This document shows, piece after piece, positions 7,694 to 16,023 of a stretch of DNA of 64,000 nucleotides. The stretch comes from SXNM01 sp964586155 (lineage in GTDB: Bacteria > Myxococcota_A > UBA9042). Position numbers and translations under genes: made by a program. The stretch lies in NCBI GenBank assembly GCA_964586155.1, contig CAZPHC010000001.1, forward strand, positions 1 through 64,000, written 5' to 3'. How positions within the stretch are numbered: the first letter of the stretch is position 1; the number at the start of each line of letters is the position of its first letter. Below the pieces are notes generated by a model. The model was not told where the DNA came from, ran no database searches, and was given only the letters and a program-made list of their open reading frames with translations.

Positions 7694-8688
7694 GCGCAGA
7701 CGATCGCAGCGCCGCCAGCGACGGCACGGTCCCTGTCATCGAGGTCGAGGGCCTGCAAAAGACCTTCCGCGTCGGCCTGCTCGGCCGCCAGGTCGAAGCC
7801 GTGCGCGGCATCTCGTTCCGCCTCGAGCCCGGCCAGGTGCTCGGCTACCTCGGGCCCAACGGCTCGGGCAAGACCACGAGCATCAAGTGCATGTTGGGCC
7901 TGATCCAGCCCAGCGCCGGCGCGATCCGCTTCTTTGGCCGGCCGCACCGCGATCCGCTGGCCCGTGCGCGCATCGGCTACATGCCCGAGCAGCCCTACTT
8001 CTACGACTACCTCAAGCCGCCCGAGGTGCTCGACTACGCCGCGCGGCTCTACGGCATCCCGAGCGAGGTGCGGCGCAAGCGCATCCCCATGCTGCTCGAG
8101 CGCCTCGGCCTCGGCCACGCCATGGACCGCACGCTGCGTGGCTTCTCCAAGGGCATGTTGCAGCGCGTCGGCATCGCCCAGAGCCTGGTCTCGGACCCGG
8201 ACCTGCTGGTCTACGACGAGCCGCTCTCGGGTCTGGATCCCATCGGCCGCAAGGAGCTGCGCGACCTGATGGCCGAGCTGCGCGCCGAGGGCAAGGCGCT
8301 GTTCGTCACCAGCCACGTGCTCTCGGACATCGAGTCGTTCTGCGACAACGTCGTGATCTTGCGGGCCGGGCAGGCCATCGCCGCTGGCAAGCTCGACGAC
8401 CTGCTGCGCCGCGAGCGCCTCGAGTCCGCCGCGACGCTGCGCGTGCCGAACCAGGACGCGCTCGACGCGCTGGCGGCGCTGCCCGAGGTCACGGTGGTCG
8501 GTTCGCTCGACGGCGTGGTGCAGCTGCGGCTGCCCTCCGAGCGCGTCGACGCGTTGACGACCCAGGCGATCGCCGTCGGCGCGACGCTGGTCGAGCTGCA
8601 CCCGGTGCGCGACACGCTCGAAGAGCTCTTCGTGCGCAAGGCGCTGGCCCTCGACGGCGGCCAGCCGAGCCCCCAGGAGGCGCCATGA
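7690..8688 (+). CDS. ABC transporter ATP-binding protein
   Basis: A 332-residue ATPase of the ABC-2 exporter class. Walker A is GPNGSGKT at residues 55-62. The signature is FSKGM rather than LSGGQ, and Walker B is LLVYDEPLSGLDP with an H-loop in VTSHVL. About 90 residues follow the ATPase fold, similar to the C-terminal extension of CcmA/NatA-type proteins, and end in the common TLEELFVRKA motif. It acts on the cytoplasmic face of the inner membrane with the permease encoded next. Start and stop both lie in ATGA overlaps with neighbours. Substrate is unknown; the epimerase context favours a glycan or glycolipid. Confidence 0.93.
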   Translation: MSADDRSAASDGTVPVIEVEGLQKTFRVGLLGRQVEAVRGISFRLEPGQVLGYLGPNGSGKTTSIKCMLGLIQPSAGAIRFFGRPHRDPLARARIGYMPEQPYFYDYLKPPEVLDYAARLYGIPSEVRRKRIPMLLERLGLGHAMDRTLRGFSKGMLQRVGIAQSLVSDPDLLVYDEPLSGLDPIGRKELRDLMAELRAEGKALFVTSHVLSDIESFCDNVVILRAGQAIAAGKLDDLLRRERLESAATLRVPNQDALDALAALPEVTVVGSLDGVVQLRLPSERVDALTTQAIAVGATLVELHPVRDTLEELFVRKALALDGGQPSPQEAP

Positions 8689-9542
8689 GCCGGTCCACCT
8701 CGTCTGTCCCGACCGCGTCGCGTGTTCCGACGCAGACGCAGGGCGTCGGCGCGTCGTTGCTGCGCATCGCCGCCGTCACCGAGAACACGCTGCGCGAGGC
8801 CGGGCGCAACCGCATCTTCTACGGCCTGCTGCTCGTCGCGGGCCTGCTGATCTTGGGCTCGCTCGTGCTCTCGGACCTCGCGCTGGTCGACCAGAAGGCG
8901 CGGCTGGTCCAGGATTTCGGCCTTTTTGTCATCCCGCTGCTGACGGTCGTGACCGCGGTCATCCTCGGCGTCGTGCTGCTGCACAAGGAGATCGAGAAGA
9001 AGACGCTCTACGCCATCCTGCCCAAGCCGATCCGCCGCAGCGAGTTCTTGCTCGGCAAGTTCCTCGGCCTCTGCGCGCTGCTGCTCGGCCAGATGGTCGT
9101 GCTCGGCGTCTGCTGGCTCGGCGTGCTGCTGCTGCGCGGCGGCGAGATCACCACGCCGCTGCTGCTGGCGCTGGCGCTGAGCTACATCGAGGTCGTCGTC
9201 GTCACGGCGGTCGCCACCTTCTTCTCGGCGCTCTCGTCGCCGATCTTGTCGGGCGTGCTGACGGTCGGCCTCTTCGCCGTCGGCCGCATCTCGTACGTGC
9301 TCACCGACCTGATCAGCGCGCGCAAGGGCGTCTTCGTCGAGGTGCCGGCGATGCGCGTGCTCGGCCGCGTGCTCATCACGATCGTGCCCGATCTGTCGAC
9401 CTTCCACATCGCCGACGAGATCTTGCTCGGCTGGACGGTGCCGACCTCGTACCTCGTCGCCGCGGTCGGCTACGGCCTGTCGTGGACGGCGCTGTTCCTG
9501 GTGCTGGGCGTGCTCGCGTTCGAGCGCCGCGACCTCGTCTGA
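8685..9542 (+). CDS. ABC-2 type permease
   Basis: A 285-residue inner-membrane protein with about six hydrophobic helices, beginning after a Ser/Thr-rich N-terminus. The sequence LHKEIEKKTLYAILPKPIRRSEFLLGKFLG (in two pieces: LHKEIEKKTLYAIL and PKPIRRSEFLLGKFLG) is the typical ABC-2 permease loop. The start overlaps the stop of the ATPase gene (ATGA), and an AGGAGG site lies within the end of that gene. Together the two proteins form one exporter half-pair that would work as a dimer of each. It is the last gene of the operon; a hairpin with stem GTCCG/CGGAC lies three bases after the stop. Confidence 0.92.
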   Translation: MSRSTSSVPTASRVPTQTQGVGASLLRIAAVTENTLREAGRNRIFYGLLLVAGLLILGSLVLSDLALVDQKARLVQDFGLFVIPLLTVVTAVILGVVLLHKEIEKKTLYAILPKPIRRSEFLLGKFLGLCALLLGQMVVLGVCWLGVLLLRGGEITTPLLLALALSYIEVVVVTAVATFFSALSSPILSGVLTVGLFAVGRISYVLTDLISARKGVFVEVPAMRVLGRVLITIVPDLSTFHIADEILLGWTVPTSYLVAAVGYGLSWTALFLVLGVLAFERRDLV

Positions 9543-9544
9543 GC

Positions 9545-9560
9545 GTCCGCCCGGCCGGAC
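9545..9560. terminator. Possible bidirectional hairpin terminator
   Basis: GTCCG and CGGAC flank a six-base loop between two convergent genes (permease ending at 9542, acidic protein ending at 9573). The stem is short and there is no T tract, so the call is tentative. Confidence 0.3.
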
Positions 9561-9572
9561 CCGCGAGCGTCG

Positions 9573-10535
9573 CTACACCACGTCGAGCTGCAGCCGCACG
9601 CCGCCGGCCAGCCGCGTCAGCGCCGGCGGCGGCTCGGTCGCGTGGCGCTGGGCCACGACCAGGTGGACCTCGCCATCGCTGCGGCCGGCCGAGTCGCGCA
9701 GCAGGCGCAGCAGGTCGGGCTCGGCGCGCTCGACCAGGACCGAGAAGCCCGCAGGGCCGCGCACGATGAGGCTCGGCTCGTCGTCGTAGTCGTCGTCGTC
9801 ACTCTCGTCGTCTTCGTCGCTCTCGTCGTCGTCAGCGCCGTCGTCGGTGCCGTCGTCGCCGTCGCCGTCCGCGCCGAGGTCAGCGCCGCCGTCCGCGCCG
9901 CCCTCGTCGTCCGCGACCTCGTCGTCCTCCGGCGCGCCGTCGGGGTCGAGCATCGACAGCACCTCGAGGCCATCGAGCGCGGCGACGCAGGCGTCGACCT
10001 GGTTGGCGTCGGCCCAGATGATGATCCACGGCGGCACGGTCGCGTCGTCCGCCTCGCCCAGCGTCGGTGCCACGGCGGCGAGCTTGCGGTGCATCCACGC
10101 CGGCAGCTCGTCGCTGACCGTGACCTCGATCCCCGGCGGAAAGAGATCGACCAGCGACTCGGAGCCGTAGATCACGTCCCAGGCCTCCTCGGCGACCTCG
10201 ACGCGATCGACCTTCTCGACCCGCACGCCGATCAGGCGCAGCGACTTGCCGAGCTGCCACGCGAGCATCGCGTCGTCGACCTCGACCAGCGCCGGCCGCT
10301 CCGGCTTGCCCGGCGGCAGGGGGGCGAGCATCGCGTCGCGCATGGCGCCGAGCATCACCGCGTCGGTGACCTCGCCGTCGACGTCGCGAAGGGCCCGCAG
10401 CTGGGCGGTCTCCTTGTCGATGATGACGACGCCGCCGACGCCGTCGGGGCCGAGGCCGTCGACGTACTGCCAGATGGCGTCGGTGCGCGGATGCCGCTGC
10501 GCTGCGCGAAACAGGGTGCTGATCTTGGTGGTCAT
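9573..10535 (-). CDS. Hypothetical protein with long Asp/Glu-rich tract
   Basis: A 320-residue soluble protein with no signal peptide. The N-terminal 185 residues look globular. Residues about 190-250 are almost entirely D, E, G, A and S (repeated DDGTDDGADDDESDEDD-like sequence). A final globular stretch of about 60 residues starts at SLIVRGPAGFSVLVERAEP. No known family is recognised. The ATG at 10535 begins the conserved-looking MTTKISTLFRAAQ and is preferred to an upstream start 25 codons earlier. The acidic linker could bind cations or basic partners. It stands alone between the exporter operon and an oppositely transcribed peptidase gene. Confidence 0.65.
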   Translation of the reverse strand: MTTKISTLFRAAQRHPRTDAIWQYVDGLGPDGVGGVVIIDKETAQLRALRDVDGEVTDAVMLGAMRDAMLAPLPPGKPERPALVEVDDAMLAWQLGKSLRLIGVRVEKVDRVEVAEEAWDVIYGSESLVDLFPPGIEVTVSDELPAWMHRKLAAVAPTLGEADDATVPPWIIIWADANQVDACVAALDGLEVLSMLDPDGAPEDDEVADDEGGADGGADLGADGDGDDGTDDGADDDESDEDDESDDDDYDDEPSLIVRGPAGFSVLVERAEPDLLRLLRDSAGRSDGEVHLVVAQRHATEPPPALTRLAGGVRLQLDVV

Positions 10536-10639
10536 GCGCGCCTCGGCTGTCCGGCGCGGGCAGGGTGCGCCGCGGCCCGCCAGCTTGGGCGTTGGCGTCG
10601 AACACGGCAAGTGCTTGACGAGGCGCGGGACCCGCGTCG

Positions 10640-11617
10640 ATGCTCCGTCGCATGAACGACCAGAAGCTCCACATTCGCGAGATCTTCGGCTGGACCCCAG
10701 AGGCGCCGCGCCAGGCGTGGCTCTCGCTGCGCGGCGATCCCTCGGTGCCGCCGTCGCGCTTTGGCACCTCGAGCCTGCGCGTGTTCACGCCGCGGCTGGC
10801 GGTCGCGACCTGGGCCGGGCGCCGCCTGACGGGTCGCACCGTCGCCATCGCCAACCTCTTCAACCGCACGCCGACGCCCGTCGAGCAGGGCTGGAGCGTG
10901 CGCGTCACGCAGGTCTGCGACTTTCGCGGCCGGCAGTTGACCTACGACAGCCACAATGGCACCGACTTTGCCCTCGTCCCCGGCACGCCGGTCGCCGTCA
11001 GCGCCCCTGGCCGCGTCGTCGCGATCCGCAGCGAGTACAACCGCGGCGGGCTCAAGGTCTACGTTGACCACGGCGGCGGCGTGATGAGCAGCTACCACCA
11101 CCTCGGCCGCGCGCTCTGCCGGGTCGGCGACGACGTCGGCCGTAGCGACATCATCGCGCTCTCGGCGTACTCGGGGCTCGACGCGCTGGTCGCCTTCCCC
11201 TGGGTGGCGCCGCATATCCACTACAACACCTCGGTCGGCGGCGTGCTGTGCGACCCCTTCGCGACGACGGGCGAGATCCCGCTCTGGCGCGGCGACGACG
11301 GCCTGCCCACGCCGCACCGTGGCGGCGCCGACCGCAGCTTCGCCCCGACCCGCTTCGATCCGGCCCGCGTCGCCGCGCTCGCCGCAGATCTGCGCGACGA
11401 TCGCCGCCGCGCCGCGCTGGTGGCCGAGCCCGACGTCGCCTTGCGGGCGTGGGCGCTGGTGATCGAGGCGATGACCTACCCGACGCGCTTTGCCACGCCC
11501 GACGCCGGCCGCCTCGCCTTCGAGGGCGCCGAACGACGCGCGCTGCTCGACCTGCCGGTGCGCGCGGCTGACTACGACGGCGCCGCCTTCGCCGACGACC
11601 TCGGCCTGCGCGGCTGA
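10640..11617 (+). CDS. M23 (LytM) family peptidase-like protein
   Basis: A 325-residue protein with a LytM-type domain near residues 95-205. The zinc-ligand pattern is present: SHNGTDFAL supplies His and Asp of HxxxD, and HIHYN supplies the HxH pair. Peptidases of this type cut peptide cross-links in peptidoglycan. There is no obvious signal peptide, which is unusual for the family, so export by another route or an intracellular role has to be considered. Starts at 10640 or 10652 (four codons later) are both possible and neither has a clear ribosome binding site. It faces away from the acidic-protein gene and converges on the DUF3105-like lipoprotein gene. Confidence 0.8.
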   Translation: MLRRMNDQKLHIREIFGWTPEAPRQAWLSLRGDPSVPPSRFGTSSLRVFTPRLAVATWAGRRLTGRTVAIANLFNRTPTPVEQGWSVRVTQVCDFRGRQLTYDSHNGTDFALVPGTPVAVSAPGRVVAIRSEYNRGGLKVYVDHGGGVMSSYHHLGRALCRVGDDVGRSDIIALSAYSGLDALVAFPWVAPHIHYNTSVGGVLCDPFATTGEIPLWRGDDGLPTPHRGGADRSFAPTRFDPARVAALAADLRDDRRRAALVAEPDVALRAWALVIEAMTYPTRFATPDAGRLAFEGAERRALLDLPVRAADYDGAAFADDLGLRG

Positions 11618-11656
11618 GGGCGCAGCCAAGGCATCAGCAGCACCAGCGACGCCGCG

Positions 11657-12355
11657 TCAGGGCATGCAGCTCGCAGCCGGAGCGCCCGAGAATTGCTCCG
11701 GGGCGAGCGGGCAGTAGAGCTGCGCGAACGCCGCGATCGCGGCCTCGTCGACGCAATCGAGCAGCAGGCGGTGGCTCCAGCACATCGCGACGATGCGGGC
11801 GTCGGCGCCGGCATAGGGCGTCAGCAGCCAGACCCGCGTCGACGCCTCGCCGGCCTTCTGTAGCGCCGCGACGTCGGCGGCGCAGCCGTCCGGGCAGTCG
11901 TACGTCAGCACCAGGCCGCCGTGCTCGAGGTTGTGCACGAAGTTGCGGCTCGGCACCGGCGTCGCCGACGCGCCCCAGTTCCACCAGCAGCCATCGTGGG
12001 TTCCGCCGCTCGGCGGCGCCTCTTTGTAGTGGATCGGCCCCGACTCGTGGAAGGCGTTCGGGTAGACCCAGGCCTCGTGCTTGCAGGCGCCCGCGCAGGC
12101 GGTGCAGGCCGTCGTCGCGGTCAGCTCGCCGGCCACGTCGACCGGCTCCACGATATCCGGGGCGTCGACGAAGGCGGCGTCGTCGCCAGACGACGTCTCT
12201 TCGCCGCAGCCTTGGCCCAGGCCGACACACGCCGCCACCAAGACGATCGCGGCCAACGGGCCACGCCAGCCTCGAGGCGGAGCCCACGCGCCGGGCCGAG
12301 GACCCGGCGACGAGGCCGCGCCGCTGTGATGACTCGCACGCTTGATGGCTTTCAT
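11657..12355 (-). CDS. DUF3105-like lipoprotein
   Basis: A 232-residue secreted protein. A hydrophobic segment (residues 33-43) ends in VAAC (Cys43), a plausible lipobox; a second Cys at 50 is the alternative. The mature part contains PIHYKEAPPSGGTHDGCWW and FVHNLEHGGLVL, the hallmark of the DUF3105 family, plus extra Cys residues (CTACAGACKH) found in myxobacterial members. Molecular function of DUF3105 is not known. The ATG at 12355 has GGAG eight bases upstream. It diverges from selA. The DDAAFVDAPDIVEPVDVAG segment after the Cys is a short acidic linker of the kind seen in other lipoproteins here. Confidence 0.8.
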   Translation of the reverse strand: MKAIKRASHHSGAASSPGPRPGAWAPPRGWRGPLAAIVLVAACVGLGQGCGEETSSGDDAAFVDAPDIVEPVDVAGELTATTACTACAGACKHEAWVYPNAFHESGPIHYKEAPPSGGTHDGCWWNWGASATPVPSRNFVHNLEHGGLVLTYDCPDGCAADVAALQKAGEASTRVWLLTPYAGADARIVAMCWSHRLLLDCVDEAAIAAFAQLYCPLAPEQFSGAPAASCMP

Positions 12356-12486
12356 GGCACGCTCCGAGCAGGCCGTGATCCTGCGTCGCGCCGCGGGCCG
12401 GCGCAAGTCGCGGCGCGGCGCGCAGCCCGATCATCAGCGATCGCGGCGCAGGACGACACGGAAGCACCCCGCAGACGGAGACGACG

Positions 12487-14007
12487 ATGGCGCGACCACG
12501 CGACGGCCAGGGCAGCACACCGACCGCCCCAGGTGGTGCCGCGGCCGTGACGACGAACGCGCTGTTCCGGGCCCTGCCGGCGATCGATCAGCTGCTGCAG
12601 CATCCCGCGCTCGCCGCCGCGGCCTTGCCGGCGCCGCTGGCCGCGACCTTGGCCCGCGAGGCCGTGGCGCAGGCGCGCGCTGGCATCCAACGCGGCGCGC
12701 TGGCCGACGCCGCCGCCGTCGAGGCTGCCGTGACCGCCGCGCTGGCCGCCTCGATCGCGACCCTGACCACGCCGTCGTTGCGGCCGGTCTACAACGGCAC
12801 GGGCGTGCTGCTGATGACCAACGCGGGCCGGGCGCCCCTGTCGGCCGAGGCGATCGCCGAGATCGTCGCGACCGCCGCCGGTGCTTGCAGCCTCGAGCTC
12901 GACCTCGTCTCCGGCGAGCGCGGCTCGCGCCAGGCGCTGCTGCGGCCCCTGCTGCGCTGGCTGGGCGAGGCCGACGACGCCCTGGTCGTCAACAACGGCG
13001 CGGCGGCGCTGATGCTGGCGCTGCACGCCCTCGGCGCCGGCCGCCCGGTCGTGGTCTCGCGCGGCGAGCTGGTCGAGATCGGCGGCTCGTTCCGCGTGCC
13101 CGACGTGATGACGGCCGCCGGCGTGCGCCTGGTCGAGGTCGGCACCACCAACCGCACCCACGCCCGCGACTACGCCGAGGCCGTCGCCGACCTCGCCGCC
13201 GCCGGCACGCCCGCGGCGCTGCTGTTGCAGATCCACCGCAGCAACTTCGCCCAGGTCGGCTTCGTCGCGACGCCGACGGTGCCGGAGCTGGCCGCCATCG
13301 CCCGGGGGGCCGGCATCCCGCTGGTCTGCGACCTCGGCTCGGGCGCCGTCGCCGGGTTGGTGCGCCCCGACCTGCGCGAGGAGCCCGAGATCGCGGCCTC
13401 GTTGGCGGCCGGCGCCGACCTCGTCACGGCCTCTGGCGACAAGCTGCTCGGCGGGCCGCAGGCGGGCCTGCTGCTCGGCCGCACGGACCTCGTGCAGCGC
13501 TGCGGCCGGGCGCCGATGGCGCGGGCGCTGCGGCCGTGCAAGCTGACGCTGGCGGCGCTGGACGCCACCCTGCGGGCGCATCTGCGCGGCGCCTCGGGCC
13601 AGCTGCCGCTGTGGCAGGCGGTCGATCGCGAGCTGCGCAGCCTCGACGCCCTCGGCGCCGCCCTGGTCGCGGCGACGCACCAGGCCCAGGCCACAGCCGG
13701 GTCGTCAGGTACCGTGCGGGCGACGGTGGAGCCCGCCGAGGCCGCCATCGGCGGCGGCGCCCAAGCCGGCGCCACGCTGCCGTCGCGCGCGTTTGTGGTC
13801 CGGCTGCCGGCGGGCAGGGCCCAGCGTACGGCCGACGCGTTGCGGCAACGTCCGGAGCCCTGGCTCGGCCGGGTCCGCGGCGACGCCATCTGGTTCGACC
13901 TGCGCTCGCTCGGCTGCGGCGTCGCGGACGAGGCCGTGGTCGCCGCCTGGTCGCGGGCCGCGCTCACTGTTGTTCATGACCTGGGCCCGGCCAACAAGGC
14001 TGGGTAG
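12487..14007 (+). CDS. selA: L-seryl-tRNA(Sec) selenium transferase
   Basis: A 506-residue PLP enzyme matching SelA throughout. Motifs in order are YNGTGVLLMTNAGRAPLS, VVSRGELVEIGGSFRVPDV, EVGTTNRTHARDY, DLGSGAV and SGDKLLGGPQAG with the PLP lysine at residue 319, then ARALRPCKLTLAALDATL. It converts seryl-tRNA(Sec) to selenocysteinyl-tRNA(Sec) using selenophosphate in the cytoplasm. The length is slightly above the usual 460-480 because of an extended N-terminus and an insertion near residue 420. The ATG at 12487 has GGAG eight bases upstream. No selB, selD, tRNA-Sec gene or selenoprotein was recognised in the window, so the rest of the pathway must lie elsewhere. Confidence 0.93.
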   Translation: MARPRDGQGSTPTAPGGAAAVTTNALFRALPAIDQLLQHPALAAAALPAPLAATLAREAVAQARAGIQRGALADAAAVEAAVTAALAASIATLTTPSLRPVYNGTGVLLMTNAGRAPLSAEAIAEIVATAAGACSLELDLVSGERGSRQALLRPLLRWLGEADDALVVNNGAAALMLALHALGAGRPVVVSRGELVEIGGSFRVPDVMTAAGVRLVEVGTTNRTHARDYAEAVADLAAAGTPAALLLQIHRSNFAQVGFVATPTVPELAAIARGAGIPLVCDLGSGAVAGLVRPDLREEPEIAASLAAGADLVTASGDKLLGGPQAGLLLGRTDLVQRCGRAPMARALRPCKLTLAALDATLRAHLRGASGQLPLWQAVDRELRSLDALGAALVAATHQAQATAGSSGTVRATVEPAEAAIGGGAQAGATLPSRAFVVRLPAGRAQRTADALRQRPEPWLGRVRGDAIWFDLRSLGCGVADEAVVAAWSRAALTVVHDLGPANKAG

Positions 14008-14086
14008 ATCGAACTTGCCCGTGGCGCGTCCCAGGTTGCAGGGCGTGGCTCGCAGGCCGACGCTCGCGGGACCGCGGCGGCAGCCG

Positions 14087-14116
14087 TTGCGCGACCGCGC
14101 CGAACCGGCCTATACT
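14087..14116 (+). promoter_or_regulatory. Putative promoter of the Glt-like operon
   Basis: TTGCGC (14087-14092) and TATACT (14111-14116) are spaced by 18 bp. The predicted start near 14123 leaves a leader of about 20 bases carrying AGGAGG before the ATG at 14144, which supports that start codon. Confidence 0.55.
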
Positions 14117-14143
14117 CTGCGACCTATGTGCAGGAGGACCCCT

Positions 14144-14425
14144 ATGCGCAGGCAAAGCTCATCATGGACCCGAAGGCTGGGCGTCGCCGCGGCGCTGCTC
14201 GCCGCCGCCTCGCTGGTCGCCCCCGTCGCCGCAAGCGCCCAGGAAAAGGGCGGAAAGGGCAAGAAGGGCCGGACCCTGAATTTCGACGAGGACGTCGTCG
14301 AGACCTCCTACCTGCGCCCCGAGGGTGGCAACATCCAGGGCATCAACAAGAAGAAGCGGCAGAGCCTGATCCGCGTGCGGACGGACTTCTACGCCGAGGT
14401 CGTGCGCTCGGCGCAAGATCTCTAG
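14144..14425 (+). CDS. Small exported protein resembling gliding-motility protein CglF (GltF)
   Basis: A 93-residue protein with a cleavable signal peptide (hydrophobic LGVAAALLAAASLVAPVAASA, cut near AQE; the run is residues 12-31). The mature part is basic at first (KGGKGKKGR) and then has LNFDEDVVETSYLRPEGG and a KKRQSLIRVRTDFYAEVV tail. This order, an acidic E/D-V-E stretch, then RP-G, then SLIRVR-F, is what I recall for the small CglF/GltF proteins of myxobacteria. The adjacent AgmX/PglI-type and TPR lipoprotein genes support this. AGGAGG lies six bases before the ATG at 14144; an in-frame ATG at 14126 has no such site. It would act in the periplasm or outer membrane. Confidence 0.65.
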   Translation: MRRQSSSWTRRLGVAAALLAAASLVAPVAASAQEKGGKGKKGRTLNFDEDVVETSYLRPEGGNIQGINKKKRQSLIRVRTDFYAEVVRSAQDL

Positions 14426-14528
14426 CAGGCCGTCGTCCGACGGACCCTGGACACATCACGACGCCGGCTCGACCGGCTATCACGCAGGTCATCGGGCGAA
14501 CCGACGCGACCGCGGCAGGGAGGGCGAG

Positions 14529-16013
14529 GTGGTGAGCGACGCCCGCACCAACAAGTCGAACGAGCCTGAGGCGTCGATCGACGCGCCCGAGCCGACCAGC
14601 GGCAAGCTCGGCGTCGACATCGCCGTGCTCTGGCGCGGCGACATGCTGACCGCCCAGTTCTTCGCCCGCCCGGCGACCGTGACGATCGGCCCCGAGGGCA
14701 CGTTCACGATGCCCGAGGACGTCGTCGGCAAGGCCCTCGCCGTGCTGGTCGAGCAGCATCCGAGCGCCGAGTTCGGCCTGCGCATCGACCACGACAAGGC
14801 CCACGGCCACCTGATCGTCGGCGGCGAGGTCCACGAGCTCGACGACGTCCGCGCCGGCAAGGTCAGCGGCGTCAAGGGCCCGCTGATCCCGCTGAGCGCG
14901 GGAACGCGCGCCGTGCTGGTGTTCGGCGACTTCACCTTCATCGTCAGCCGCGTGCCGGTGCCGCCGCCCGCGACCTTCTCGCTGTGGAACCGCGAGATGC
15001 TGCCGTTCTTGCTCTGCTTCCTGATCGCGTTCTCGCTGGTCGGCGGCCCGCTGATCGCGGCGTTCTCGGTGGTCGGCTTCCGCAGCAAGACCGAGATCCT
15101 CAAGCGCATGGAAGAGGCGCGCAAGACGGTCGAGATCGAGATCGTCGAGGAGATCAAGCCGCCCGAAGAGAAAGAGGAAGACAAGGTCGAAGAGAAGAAG
15201 GAAGAGGCGCCCAAGCTCGACCCCGAAGAGATCAAGAAGGCCCAGGAAGAGGCCGAGAAGAAAGAAGAGAAGAAGGTCGAGGAAGAGGTCGCCAAGATCA
15301 ACGAAGAGCTCAAGGATCTCAACGAGGACGAGCGCAAGGACAAGATCAAGGAGATGGTCGCCGAGCAGGCCAAGCAGGTCGACTCCGCGATCGACACGGC
15401 GCTGGCCGACGTCGACAAGCAGATGGTCGGCACCAAGCTCTTCGCCGACGACGACGGCAGCGGCGGCGACACCGCCAACCCCGACAGCGGCGCCGGCGGC
15501 TCGACCGTGCTCGCCGACCCCGAGGGCAAGAGCCAGGGCGCCGGCCTGATGGGCGAAGGTGGGCCCAAGACCTCGGTCGGCGGCGCCAGCGACGCGACGC
15601 GGGCCAAGGCGATCGCGGGCCTGGCCAAGGACAGCAACGCCGGCAAGGACGTCAAGCTCGGGCTCAAGGAGTCCAAGCAGGACGTCGTCAAGATCGGCGG
15701 CAAGGTCAGCGACTCGTCGGGCGAGCTGCCGGCCAAGGTCATCCAGGACTACATCCGGCGCAAGTTGGGCGCGATCAAGGCTTGCTACCAGAAGGGTCTG
15801 CAGTCCAACCCGGACCTGCAAGGCCAGGTCAAGGTCAAGTTCCTGATCCAGCCGACGGGCGCGATCGGCGGCGCCAAGGTCGAGGACTCGAGCCTCGGCA
15901 ACGCATCGGTCGAGGATTGCGTGCTGACGAACGTGAAGGCGTGGCGCTTCCCGCAGGCCAAGGGTGGCGGCAGCACGACCGTCGTCTACCCGTTCCGGTT
16001 CTCGTCGCACTGA
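14529..16013 (+). CDS. AgmX/PglI C-terminal domain protein (GltG/GltJ-like, TonB-like)
   Basis: A 494-residue protein built as a cytoplasmic N-terminal domain (residues 25-145, FHA-like strand pattern), one membrane helix (about 158-184), a Lys/Glu/Pro-rich coiled stretch (186-300), a Gly/Asp-rich linker and a C-terminal AgmX/PglI domain (about 400-494). That domain has the sequence IKACYQKGLQSNPDLQG and a second Cys in VEDCVL. Such proteins span the periplasm in the focal-adhesion gliding machinery and transmit force in a TonB-like manner. The start is a GTG at 14529 (or the adjacent GTG at 14532) with GGGAGG five bases upstream. It lies between the CglF-like gene and a TPR lipoprotein gene. 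Confidence 0.85.
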   Translation: MVSDARTNKSNEPEASIDAPEPTSGKLGVDIAVLWRGDMLTAQFFARPATVTIGPEGTFTMPEDVVGKALAVLVEQHPSAEFGLRIDHDKAHGHLIVGGEVHELDDVRAGKVSGVKGPLIPLSAGTRAVLVFGDFTFIVSRVPVPPPATFSLWNREMLPFLLCFLIAFSLVGGPLIAAFSVVGFRSKTEILKRMEEARKTVEIEIVEEIKPPEEKEEDKVEEKKEEAPKLDPEEIKKAQEEAEKKEEKKVEEEVAKINEELKDLNEDERKDKIKEMVAEQAKQVDSAIDTALADVDKQMVGTKLFADDDGSGGDTANPDSGAGGSTVLADPEGKSQGAGLMGEGGPKTSVGGASDATRAKAIAGLAKDSNAGKDVKLGLKESKQDVVKIGGKVSDSSGELPAKVIQDYIRRKLGAIKACYQKGLQSNPDLQGQVKVKFLIQPTGAIGGAKVEDSSLGNASVEDCVLTNVKAWRFPQAKGGGSTTVVYPFRFSSH

Positions 16014-16023
16014 GGCAACGGCA

